Shown here: in pieces, positions 5,193-11,586 of the stretch
Position numbering within the stretch: position 1 is the first letter of the stretch
Layout of the letters: each line of letters opens with the position of its first letter
NCBI GenBank assembly: GCA_022866195.1
Contig: JALHUF010000293.1
Location: 1 to 11,586, forward strand
Length of the DNA: 11,586 nucleotides
Direction of reading: 5' to 3'
DNA from: Terriglobia bacterium
Lineage (GTDB): Bacteria > Acidobacteriota > Terriglobia > UBA7540
Program-made: the position numbers and the translations under genes
The notes under the pieces: generated by a model
The model's database searches: none
What the model was told of the DNA's origin: nothing
What the model saw: only the letters and a program-made list of their open reading frames with translations

Positions 5193-7828
5193 AAAGCCCC
5201 CTGCTCCTTCTTGCGGCCTGCTTTGCTTTAGGGATCGCCGTCGTGCGTACCGGGCACGGATGGGCGCCGGGCGTTGCGTTTCTGCTGGCCGCTGCGGCCG
5301 CGTGCCTGCTGGCGGGACTCGTGTCGCTGCGCGTGCGATGGTATCGGGTGTCGTCCGCGCTCGCGCTGCTGGGCTTCGTCGCTGCCGGCGCTGCGGCGGC
5401 GCGGCTCTTTGAGGTCCGCTTCCCTCCTAACCACGTGAGCCACCTGGCGGAATTAGGAATCGACTTGGAGGACCCCGTCCGCCTGGAAGGGCGTCTTGTT
5501 TCTAACCCGGCGCGGGCGCCTTACGGCCAGCAGTTCGATGTGGAAGTAAGGCGCCTGGAAAGCCGAGGCCGAGCTCACTCCGTTACCGGCAAGGTTCGGC
5601 TAAGACTCCTGGTCCCCGACGACCCTGAAACGCTGGCGGCCGCGGATTCGTTGCGCCTGCGCTATGGGGATGTGATTCGCGTGCTGGTCCAATTGCGCTG
5701 GCCACGCGTCTATCAGAATCCAGGCAGCTTTGATTTTCGCCGCTGGATGGAGTCGATTGAAGACGTGTCTTACACCGGAACCATCAAGAGCCCCTTTCTG
5801 GTGGAGAGACTTCCGAATCCGAACCCTCCCCGGCTCCGAGCTTTTTTCATAAATACCCGCCTCCGCCTGCTTCAGGGCATTGACCGGCTCTATCCGCCGT
5901 GGTCCGCCCAGGGGCGCCACGGCGCCGTGCTGAAAGCCATCCTGCTGGGGGACCGCTCCTCCCTGGATTCTGACACCATCGAGAACTTTCGCCGAACCGG
6001 CCTTTATCATCTGCTGGTGATTTCGGGTCTTCACGTGGGACTGCTGGCTATGGCGGTGGGAGTCTTGCTGCGGGCCATGCGGCTGAGAGAGAAGTGGAGG
6101 TCTGCGCTCCTGCTGCTGTTTCTCCTGGGTTACGCGGCATTGGTGGAGCAGCGCGCGCCGACACTGCGCGCCACGCTGATGATCCTCCTGTATCTCGTAT
6201 CGCGTTATCTCTACCGCCAGCAATCGGGCTTGAATGCCATAGGGCTTGCAGCGCTGGCTTTGCTTGTCTACCGTCCGGCTTGGCTGTTTGAGTCCGGATT
6301 TGAGCTTTCGTTTGCGGCGGCACTGCTCATCGCCGGATTGGCTGTGCCCATCCTCGAGCGGACGACCGAACCTTATCGCCGGGCGCTGTGGCATCTCGAC
6401 GAGGTCGACCGCGACGCGGCTCTGACGCCCCGCCAGGCCCAGTTTCGCCTGGATGTGCGCGCTCTTGCCGCGGGCTTGGGAACACGAGCCTCCTTCTTCG
6501 CCCGCCACCCGCAAGTAGGTACCACCGTTGTGGTAAGCCCCATTAGAGTGCTGGTTTGGGCAGCGAACATGTTGTTGTTTTCGGCCGTGCTGCAACTCGG
6601 CCTGTTGCTGCCCATGGCGGAGACCTTCCATCGTGTGACCTACGCCGGAATAGGATTGAATGCGCTGGCCATCCCCCTGATGACCGCACTTCTGGCCCTC
6701 GCTGTGCCGACAGTGGTCTTAAGTGCGACGCTACCCGCCTTGGCAGTTTGGCCTGGCAAAGCCCTCGCGCTCATCATGAGTGGACTCTTCACCTTGACCG
6801 ATTTGCCGGGTTTGCCAGCCTGGCTCTCCTACCTGGTGCCCGAGCCGCCCGCTTGGGTTTCGTGGGGATTCGCCGCCACGCTTGTGGTAGCCGCCTGGGC
6901 CCTGGGCCGCCACCGCCGCGTGCTTTGGGTTTCTCTGGCTGCGCTGAGTGGGTTGGCGATTCTCATCTCGCTCCACCCCTTTTCGCCTCGGCTTCCGCGC
7001 GGAGCGCTGGAGGTGACGATGCTGGACTGCGGCGGAGGGGACGCGCTCTTCGTGGTCTTACCTAATCGCACCACGATGCTGGTGGATGCGGGAGGAATCC
7101 GGCCGAGTTCGGACAGCGGAGGCGCATTCCCGGGAAGACGCTGGGATCCAGGGGAGGACATTGTATCGCCTTACTTGTGGTCACGAGGAGTGGGACGGCT
7201 GGACGTCGTCGCGCTCAGCCACGCTCACCAAGACCATTTGGGAGGCCTTGCTGCGGTAGTCAGGAACTTTCGCGTGGGAGAGTTCTGGCATGGTGCCAAC
7301 CCGCCCACGCCGGCATATCAAGCGCTTCTCGGAGACGTGCAGCGACGCGGCATTCCCACGCGGCAACTCATCGCCGGCGACCGGCTCCCGCTGGGGAAGA
7401 CCGATGTGGAGGTCCTCTGGCCGCCCGCGGGCCGCGCTCTCTCGCCGGGCCCCTCCAACGACGACTCAGTGGTGATGCGGATTTCGAGCGCCGAGGGCAG
7501 TGTTCTTCTTCCGGGTGACATCAGCGATAAGGTGGAAAGAGAGCTGGTGAGCCGGGGGGTGCCGCTCGATGCCCGATTGCTGAAGGTGGCGCACCACGGC
7601 GCCCGGACTTCCTCGAGCGCCGAATTCCTTTCGCAAGTCTCGCCCTCGATCGCCTTGGTGGCGGCGGAAGGCAGAAGCCCTCTCAACCTGCCCAGCCCGG
7701 AAGTGCTCGACCGTCTGCGGACCGCCGGGGCCCGAACTTATCGGACGAATACCGATGGGGCAGTGACGGTGACGATGAAGAGCTCGTTGCCTACGGTCCG
7801 AGCCTACGGCGGCGCCCCTGCCGACTGA
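5189..7828 (+). CDS. comEC: ComEC/Rec2-family DNA uptake channel protein
   Basis: ComEC is the inner-membrane protein through which single-stranded DNA enters the cell in natural transformation. All three usual parts are present in 879 residues. Residues 1-200 hold N-terminal membrane helices and a DUF4131-like soluble region (RLEGRLVSNPARAPYG). Residues about 245-595 hold the Competence domain, with the hallmark ILLGDRSSL...FRRTGLYHLLVISGLHVGL at 251-285 and many hydrophobic segments. It is interrupted by a hydrophilic stretch at about 391-446. Residues about 605-865 form a metallo-beta-lactamase domain with HAHQDH at 678-683, LLPGDI at 773-778 and HHG at 802-804. The loop that often reads GHP near the C-terminus is NLPSPEVL here, with no His. 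The ATG overlaps the RlmD-type stop by 4 bp, suggesting translational coupling. The last 25 bp overlap the convergent membrane-protein gene. Whether the cell is transformable cannot be told from this gene alone. Confidence 0.95.
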   Translation: MKSPLLLLAACFALGIAVVRTGHGWAPGVAFLLAAAAACLLAGLVSLRVRWYRVSSALALLGFVAAGAAAARLFEVRFPPNHVSHLAELGIDLEDPVRLEGRLVSNPARAPYGQQFDVEVRRLESRGRAHSVTGKVRLRLLVPDDPETLAAADSLRLRYGDVIRVLVQLRWPRVYQNPGSFDFRRWMESIEDVSYTGTIKSPFLVERLPNPNPPRLRAFFINTRLRLLQGIDRLYPPWSAQGRHGAVLKAILLGDRSSLDSDTIENFRRTGLYHLLVISGLHVGLLAMAVGVLLRAMRLREKWRSALLLLFLLGYAALVEQRAPTLRATLMILLYLVSRYLYRQQSGLNAIGLAALALLVYRPAWLFESGFELSFAAALLIAGLAVPILERTTEPYRRALWHLDEVDRDAALTPRQAQFRLDVRALAAGLGTRASFFARHPQVGTTVVVSPIRVLVWAANMLLFSAVLQLGLLLPMAETFHRVTYAGIGLNALAIPLMTALLALAVPTVVLSATLPALAVWPGKALALIMSGLFTLTDLPGLPAWLSYLVPEPPAWVSWGFAATLVVAAWALGRHRRVLWVSLAALSGLAILISLHPFSPRLPRGALEVTMLDCGGGDALFVVLPNRTTMLVDAGGIRPSSDSGGAFPGRRWDPGEDIVSPYLWSRGVGRLDVVALSHAHQDHLGGLAAVVRNFRVGEFWHGANPPTPAYQALLGDVQRRGIPTRQLIAGDRLPLGKTDVEVLWPPAGRALSPGPSNDDSVVMRISSAEGSVLLPGDISDKVERELVSRGVPLDARLLKVAHHGARTSSSAEFLSQVSPSIALVAAEGRSPLNLPSPEVLDRLRTAGARTYRTNTDGAVTVTMKSSLPTVRAYGGAPAD

Positions 7829-8748
7829 ACGGTGCCCGGCGCCTCCAGAGTCGGCCCGGTGGTCTTCAGCGTGCCATAGAGGGCGCAGGAAACCTGGGCG
7901 CCGAAGAGCGTGACCGCCGAGGAAATGTACGCCCAGGTCATCAAGGCTACCACCACCCCGATCGACCCGTAGATCTGGCGATAGTTGAACACGGGAAGGA
8001 GCAGGGTGAAAAGAGACCGCGCCCCCTCCCAAAAGATGGCGGTGAGCAGGGCGCTGGGCAATACCTGGCGAAAGCGCAGGGGCCGGTCTGGCAGACGTAT
8101 GAAAAGCACCACGAACATCGTGAGCGTCAGGCCGAACATCACGCAGAAGGCGAGGACGTGATAGCCCACGCCAACCAGGAGAGAAGGAAACGATTGCCGT
8201 CCGCGCTGCAGCCAGTGGTGGATGTAGACGTTCACCCCCGCCGCAGCGGAGGAAAGCAAGAAGAGAAAACCAATAGCCAAAGCCATTTCCAGTGCCAGGA
8301 GGTGACGCCGCCCCCAGCTTCGTCCCTTCTGCACTGCCCAGGCACGGTTCAGCGCCTTCTCCAGCGGCAGGAAGACGCCCGAGGAACTCCAGAGCAACAG
8401 CAGGAGAGAGAAGAATCCCACCCGTCCGTAGGCCCGCGAAATGCCGGCCAGGTTACGCATGATGAAATCCGGCCTCATAGGCAGGTACCGTTCCAGGACG
8501 AGAGTGAGCTGGCCGGTGAGTTCGTGACGCTTGATGTAGAACCCGCCCAGGCTGATAAGCAGCAGGAGGAAGGGGAAAACACAGAGCAGGCTGTGGTAGG
8601 CAATGCCGGCCGAGGCCGCCAGCGAATCTTCCTTAAAGAAATTCACCAGCGCCTTCTTGAGCACCTCGCGAATGCGCCCCCAGCGTCGCTTGAGGGTCGC
8701 GAGGTTCTCCGTGGAGATGAGGTTTGACATGGGGTGCGGCTTGCTCAT
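7804..8748 (-). CDS. YihY/UPF0761 (BrkB-like) inner-membrane protein
   Basis: This 314-residue protein has the family layout of about six membrane helices: residues roughly 55-75, 112-130, 150-172, 190-218, 228-248 and 262-290. The typical early motif DSLAASAGIAYHSLLCVFPFL (about 41-61), the middle ALNRAW and the late segment YGSIGVVVALMTWAYISSAVTLFGAQV are recognisable. The family was long annotated as ribonuclease BN through an early mis-assignment; it is a membrane protein of uncertain, possibly transport-related, function. The ATG at 8748 is used here; a second ATG six codons in (8730) is equally possible, since neither has a clear Shine-Dalgarno sequence. It is divergent from the 79-residue gene across a 116-bp gap. 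Its stop codon lies inside the 3' end of comEC, so there is no room for a terminator between the two. Confidence 0.9.
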   Translation of the reverse strand: MSKPHPMSNLISTENLATLKRRWGRIREVLKKALVNFFKEDSLAASAGIAYHSLLCVFPFLLLLISLGGFYIKRHELTGQLTLVLERYLPMRPDFIMRNLAGISRAYGRVGFFSLLLLLWSSSGVFLPLEKALNRAWAVQKGRSWGRRHLLALEMALAIGFLFLLSSAAAGVNVYIHHWLQRGRQSFPSLLVGVGYHVLAFCVMFGLTLTMFVVLFIRLPDRPLRFRQVLPSALLTAIFWEGARSLFTLLLPVFNYRQIYGSIGVVVALMTWAYISSAVTLFGAQVSCALYGTLKTTGPTLEAPGTVQSAGAPP

Positions 8749-8798
8749 GCTACAGCCGCGGAGCCTAAACGGATCTACAGCGCCCCGCTTCGGCCTAG

Positions 8799-8806
8799 CT
8801 TATAAT
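8799..8806. promoter_or_regulatory. Symmetric -10 region in the divergent gap
   Basis: The 116-bp gap between two divergent genes contains TATAAT at 8801-8806 on the plus strand, an exact match to the consensus sigma-70 -10 box. On the minus strand the overlapping 8799-8804 reads TATAAG, five of six matches. One symmetric core could therefore serve both directions. Plus-strand transcription would begin about 8813, leaving a leader of about 50 bases before the 79-residue gene. I see no good -35 box at 16-18 bp spacing on either strand. The rest of the gap shows no other clear site. Confidence 0.55.
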
Positions 8807-8853
8807 AAATGTTTCGGTTCTGGAGCAGATTGTTTCAGGCACCCACGTTCATC

Positions 8854-8859
8854 AGGGAG
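8854..8859 (+). promoter_or_regulatory. Strong Shine-Dalgarno site for the 79-residue gene
   Basis: AGGGAG lies 5 bases before the ATG at 8865. It is the clearest ribosome-binding site in the window and fixes the start of a gene that would otherwise be doubtful for its small size. Confidence 0.8.
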
Positions 8860-8864
8860 TCCCC

Positions 8865-9104
8865 ATGGCGAGCGAGGCTGAGATCCGCGAGGAGAATCGC
8901 CAGGTACGCCACCTGCAACTGGTTGTGGGACTGGTGATGAACGTTATCCGGCAGTCCGACTTGCCGCTCGAGGAGGCCCAGGAACTGGTCGCCGACACCC
9001 GCGCCTTTGCCCTGCGCCTTTTCCCCGACAAAGCCCAGGTTTACGACCTCATCTACCAGCCCCGCTTCCAGCGACTTCTTACTGAAAAATACAGGATCAT
9101 TTGA
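8865..9104 (+). CDS. Uncharacterised small helical protein (79 residues)
   Basis: No named family recognised. The product is short, acidic to neutral and almost certainly all-helical. An N-terminal charged helix (ASEAEIREENRQVRHLQLVVGL) leads to an amphipathic middle (SDLPLEEAQELVADTRAFALRLFP) and a C-terminal part rich in aromatic and basic residues (VYDLIYQPRFQRLL). It has no signal peptide, cysteines or membrane helix. Evidence that it is real: an exact -10 box and strong Shine-Dalgarno site stand at the right distances, no competing long frame on the other strand looks genuine, and the sequence has the hydrophobic spacing of a folded protein. It is probably monocistronic, divergent from the YihY-type gene and convergent with the DUF3108 gene. 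The length and style suggest a conserved small cytoplasmic protein, perhaps an adaptor or subunit; that is a guess. Confidence 0.85.
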   Translation: MASEAEIREENRQVRHLQLVVGLVMNVIRQSDLPLEEAQELVADTRAFALRLFPDKAQVYDLIYQPRFQRLLTEKYRII

Positions 9105-9120
9105 ACGCCTCTGCGGTGCG

Positions 9121-9151
9121 GTAGCGCCCGTCAGCCGACGGACTGCGCTAC
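9121..9151. repeat. Short GTAG-headed hairpin between convergent genes
   Basis: The 51-bp gap between two convergent genes holds a compact hairpin. GTAGCGC at 9121-9127 pairs exactly with GCGCTAC at 9145-9151, and CCGTC at 9128-9132 pairs with GACGG at 9137-9141. The loop is AGCC and a 3-base bulge (ACT) lies on the right arm. That gives 12 base pairs in 31 bases, with GTAG at the 5' end on both strands. It has the size and shape of a single REP unit, and its ends resemble those of the element at 1193-1247. It may also help end transcription from both sides, although no T-run follows it. Confidence 0.7.
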
Positions 9152-9155
9152 GCGG

Positions 9156-9959
9156 CTACGGCTCGGGAGGCGGGTTGGGAGGGACGGGCGACACTGACCT
9201 CAGCGTGCCGACGATGGAACCGACCGCAATCGAGGTTTGGATGCGCAGGGGGAGCCGCTGCTCGTCGTCGCTGAACCAGATGAGCATGCGCCCTCTCCTG
9301 GTGTAGAGGCCGCCGAAGACCTTGGGCTCGACGCGCAGTGCAGTGCGGACGCCTAGGGGAGTCTGGATTTGCTCCCGCGCCTGAATCTCCACGTTGACCA
9401 TATAAGTCTTGGCGCCATCGTTGATGGGCAGGCGGAGCTGCTCGCCCACGCGCAGGGGCTGACGCCGTACAAAGTAGAACGCCGTCACCACGTCCGTCAC
9501 ACAGGACGGGACCTCGTTTTCGGCGTGCTTGGGCGGAGCGTTGGGTTTGTTCAGGTCGCGTTCGTCCAAGATGGCCAGCCCCCGCGCGCCGTCAAAGACG
9601 ATGCGCGTGTCCTTGTGGCGGTGGCCTTCGTTGATTTTTTTCAGAATCCGCTGCGAACAAGTGGTGCGCGGATCGAAGAAGGACCGGAATTCGTTCTCCA
9701 CGTTGTAGAGAAGCGAGACAAAACCCTGGGAGCGCGCGGTGGTAAGGACTTCAAAGGCCTCGGGCGATGCCCCCTCCGCGCGGGTGAGCGTGGCGACTAC
9801 CTGGCCGGCGGGGAAGATGGACCAGGTCACATCGTACGTCAGCGTCTCCCCGGGCGCGAAGGGTGAGGGCCCGGGCTCTTCTGCGGTCTGCGGGACTGGC
9901 ACTACCAGCAACAAGGTGGCCAACCCAGCTCCGACGATCCACGACTTTCGCAGGCTCAT
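9156..9959 (-). CDS. Secreted DUF3108 domain protein
   Basis: The 267-residue product starts with a basic N-terminus (MSLRKSW), a hydrophobic core and a small-residue region near 20-26, so it is probably exported by Sec. No lipobox cysteine is seen, so it is likely periplasmic. The mature part fits the DUF3108 family, whose members are predicted beta-rich proteins of unknown function in Gram-negative bacteria. Recognisable pieces are FAPGETLTYDVTWSIFPAG near 34-52, the segment FRSFFDPRT, DVVTAFYFVRRQPL, and the closing RGRMLIWFSDDEQRLPLRIQTSIAVGSIVGTL. The ATG at 9959 is preferred over a TTG three codons upstream. No good Shine-Dalgarno site is seen. It lies about 49 bp after the methyltransferase-like gene and is probably the last gene of the minus-strand unit. 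The C-terminus is proline-rich (PPNPPPEP). Function is unknown; an envelope role is inferred from export and neighbours. Confidence 0.88.
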   Translation of the reverse strand: MSLRKSWIVGAGLATLLLVVPVPQTAEEPGPSPFAPGETLTYDVTWSIFPAGQVVATLTRAEGASPEAFEVLTTARSQGFVSLLYNVENEFRSFFDPRTTCSQRILKKINEGHRHKDTRIVFDGARGLAILDERDLNKPNAPPKHAENEVPSCVTDVVTAFYFVRRQPLRVGEQLRLPINDGAKTYMVNVEIQAREQIQTPLGVRTALRVEPKVFGGLYTRRGRMLIWFSDDEQRLPLRIQTSIAVGSIVGTLRSVSPVPPNPPPEP

Positions 9960-10008
9960 ATAGAGCAACCAGGTACTGCGAGGCGCCGAAAGCCAAGCGA
10001 GCGCATTC

Positions 10009-10554
10009 CTAGCGCAGCAGCATCTTAAGGATCAGGAACACGACGGCCACGACGTATCCGGCGGCCGCCTCATATTCACGGTTCTTGCGATACAGTTCCC
10101 ACCGAAAGGGTTCTCCGGCCAGAGGCGCGCGCCGCCCCGTAGGCAGCAGGAGCGGCACAGCCGCGGCGTAGCGCCCATAGACTTCTCCAAACTGCTGCCG
10201 CAGATACTCCTCTTCGCGGCGCATCACCGGCCAATAAACCAACACGAAGAAGCCCAAGAAGGCAAGCCCCAAGACCCACGAGCCTCCGGCAATGGCGAAC
10301 CCTTTGCCCATGAGGAAGCTGCCCAGGTAGAGCGGATTGCGGGTGTAGGCATAGGGGCCGCCCATCGCCAGATTGCGGTTCTTCTCGAGACATCCGGCGG
10401 CGAAGGCCCGCAGCAGGAGTCCGCAGAGCGCAATTGCGGCTCCGGCGATGAGGAGCCGCAGGCTGGGTTGTGCGAAGACAAGGTAAGCGACCCCCAACGC
10501 GAATCCCAGCGGGACGCGCCAGCGTGCAGCCCAGGCCGCGTAACCCTTATCCAT
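10009..10554 (-). CDS. Isoprenylcysteine carboxyl methyltransferase-like membrane protein
   Basis: The 181-residue protein has four to five hydrophobic segments (about 14-28, 33-50, 78-90, 93-110 and 164-180). It carries the SAM-binding signature of the ICMT/phospholipid methyltransferase superfamily: GPYAYTRNPLYLG at 66-78, then after a membrane helix RREEEYLRQQFGEVYGRYAAAVP at about 112-134. Bacterial members methylate small or lipid substrates, and most have no known substrate. There are no prenylated-protein partners to suggest true ICMT activity. The ATG overlaps the stop of the upstream glycosyltransferase gene by 8 bp, with a GAGGG ribosome site at 10558-10562 only 3 bases from the start, so coupled translation is likely. 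The extra C-terminal helix after the conserved region is not part of the core motif. The context suggests modification of an envelope glycolipid, but this is inference. Confidence 0.85.
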   Translation of the reverse strand: MDKGYAAWAARWRVPLGFALGVAYLVFAQPSLRLLIAGAAIALCGLLLRAFAAGCLEKNRNLAMGGPYAYTRNPLYLGSFLMGKGFAIAGGSWVLGLAFLGFFVLVYWPVMRREEEYLRQQFGEVYGRYAAAVPLLLPTGRRAPLAGEPFRWELYRKNREYEAAAGYVVAVVFLILKMLLR

Positions 10555-11586
10555 GCACCCTCGCTAGGCGTTCGTGAATCGCCCGCAGAACGGATTCCAC
10601 CGAGATACCCGAAAGGTATTTGGCACTCGGTGCCCGGCGCGTGTAGTTGGTCGGCTCGTGGCTCCAGAGCGTGATGTCGGCGGCGGAGAAAGGTCCGTTG
10701 CGCGCGGGATCCGTCGGCCCGTAGATAGCAACAAGGGGAGTCCCCACGGCCGCGGCCAGGTGGAGCGGTCCCGTATCTCCACTGAGAAAAAGCTTGGCGC
10801 GCCGCACCAGAGCAATGAACTGGGTAATGGTCGAGGGAAAGTGCTTGGCCCGCGCAGAACCCGAACTGTGGATCATATCTCGAATCAGCGGCTCCTCCTC
10901 CGGCGATCCAGTCAAAAGGATAACGTCTGGAAATTCCCCCGATAGGCGGCGGATAAGCTCGGCGTAGTTTTCCGGAGCCCACCGCTTGCTCCTCCAGCCC
11001 CCGCCCGGGTTGATCACCATGAACTCTTGCGCCGCGAGCGCCGCCAGTTGCTGCTCCACATAGCGCGCGTCAGCTTCGCTCTGGGGCAGCGGGAACTGCC
11101 AGCGAGCGGCACGCGCCCCCAGACGCTCAACCAGCGCCAAGTTCATCTGGATGACGTGGTCACCTGCGCGCGGCGAAATCCGTTCGGTGTAGAAGATGCT
11201 CGCCACCGGTTCACGCAGCCACTGCTTGGCAAAGCCCAGTCGCGCGCGCGCGCGGCTGAGCCAGGCAATCAGGGCCGACTTGTACAGCCCCTGAAAATCA
11301 AGGGCGGCGTCAAATTCCACCTGGCGGAGGTCTGTTAGTCCACGGCTTGCGGCCTTCCACGTCGCGAACGTGGCCAGCTTCTTTCGACATCCCAGCGTAT
11401 CGAGCTTTACCAGCCGATGAACGAATGGATTTCCGTCCAAGAGAATCGCGTAGCGAGATTCCACCGCCCAGTGAATCTCGGCCTCGGGGTAAGTTTCTCC
11501 CAGGGCGGCCACGGCCGGCAGCGCATGCACGATGTCGCCGATGGAACTCAGACGAATAACCAGGAAACGCGGGCTGGACTCCGGCA
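10547..11586 (-). CDS. waaC: Glycosyltransferase family 9, heptosyltransferase I-like (5' end outside window)
   Basis: The frame stays open to the right edge of the window, so the start codon lies beyond it; 345 residues are visible. The first visible part reads RFLVIRLSSIGDIVHALPAV, the characteristic N-terminal start of heptosyltransferase I-type enzymes, which is lost if the annotation begins at the internal GTG (11530). The C-terminal nucleotide-sugar domain shows VINPGGGWRSKRWAPENYAEL, LLTGSPEEEPLI and the GT9 signature SGDTGPLHLAAAVGTPLVAIYGPTDP. Such enzymes add heptose from ADP-heptose to the lipid A-Kdo core at the inner face of the inner membrane. Other GT9 members use other sugars, so the substrate and the symbol are provisional. 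The stop overlaps the start of the methyltransferase-like gene. A (CG)7 tract lies inside the coding region. Confidence 0.88.
   Translation of the reverse strand, partial: PESSPRFLVIRLSSIGDIVHALPAVAALGETYPEAEIHWAVESRYAILLDGNPFVHRLVKLDTLGCRKKLATFATWKAASRGLTDLRQVEFDAALDFQGLYKSALIAWLSRARARLGFAKQWLREPVASIFYTERISPRAGDHVIQMNLALVERLGARAARWQFPLPQSEADARYVEQQLAALAAQEFMVINPGGGWRSKRWAPENYAELIRRLSGEFPDVILLTGSPEEEPLIRDMIHSSGSARAKHFPSTITQFIALVRRAKLFLSGDTGPLHLAAAVGTPLVAIYGPTDPARNGPFSAADITLWSHEPTNYTRRAPSAKYLSGISVESVLRAIHERLARVHG
11241..11254. repeat. (CG)7 dinucleotide tract inside the GT9 gene
   Basis: Seven perfect CG dinucleotides run through the codons for an Arg-Ala-Arg-Ala-Arg stretch of the glycosyltransferase. 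In this frame loss or gain of one unit would shift the reading frame. The tract is short and may only reflect GC-rich codon use. Confidence 0.6.

Noticed and set aside
5600..6631. A 343-codon open frame on the minus strand, antisense to comEC
   Set aside because: The opposite strand encodes a convincing ComEC with hallmark motifs. The antisense product is Gln/Arg/His-rich, has no recognisable domain and is a typical shadow of a GC-rich gene.
7804..8748. Naming the YihY-type gene ribonuclease BN
   Set aside because: That name comes from an old mis-assignment; the protein is an integral membrane protein without nuclease motifs.
9369..9866. A 165-codon plus-strand frame inside the DUF3108 gene
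   Set aside because: The minus strand has a signal peptide and family motifs; the plus frame has no ribosome site and no family likeness.
1..11586. Mobile island, defence system or biosynthetic cluster
   Set aside because: No transposase, integrase, toxin-antitoxin pair, restriction or CRISPR gene, or large biosynthetic gene is present; base composition looks even apart from the short AT-rich repeat at 3857-3880.

Overview
The window is a compact, GC-rich (by eye a little over 60%) stretch of a bacterial chromosome. Gene content is mostly housekeeping. It points to a Gram-negative-type envelope, because a heptosyltransferase-family gene is present. The gene order valS-nadC-birA-coaX, the style of the ComEC protein and the two small lineage-type hypothetical proteins make Acidobacteriota my best guess. 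This is inference from recalled family resemblance, not a search result.

Plus-strand cluster, 1-7828: the end of valyl-tRNA synthetase (valS), then three cofactor genes: nadC (NAD synthesis), birA (biotin attachment, with a DNA-binding domain) and coaX (first step of CoA synthesis). These are followed by an unrecognised 240-residue protein, an Fe-S 23S rRNA/tRNA m5U methyltransferase (RlmD/RumA type) and the DNA-uptake channel protein ComEC. Spacing is tight (3 bp, 10 bp, or a 4-bp overlap) except at three junctions. Each of those three gaps is filled by a hairpin-forming repeat rather than ordinary spacer.

Middle, 7804-9104: a YihY/UPF0761-type membrane protein runs on the minus strand, its 3' end overlapping comEC by 25 bp. 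It is divergent from a small 79-residue gene that has a textbook -10 box and Shine-Dalgarno sequence. A short hairpin that starts with GTAG separates that small gene from the next, convergent gene.

Minus-strand cluster, 9156-11586: reading leftwards, a glycosyltransferase family 9 protein (heptosyltransferase I-like; its start lies beyond the window), an isoprenylcysteine-methyltransferase-like membrane protein overlapping it by 8 bp, and a secreted DUF3108 protein. These look like one envelope-related transcription unit.

I found no CRISPR array, tRNA or rRNA gene, transposase, prophage or defence system. There is no obvious new multi-gene system. The least ordinary content is the small repeated DNA: two heptanucleotide-periodic elements, each placed directly against a start codon that lacks a Shine-Dalgarno sequence, and two hairpins of the GTAG (REP-like) type. 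The two uncharacterised proteins (3133-3855 and 8865-9104) are the other candidates for follow-up. No stretch longer than about 120 bases lacks a gene.
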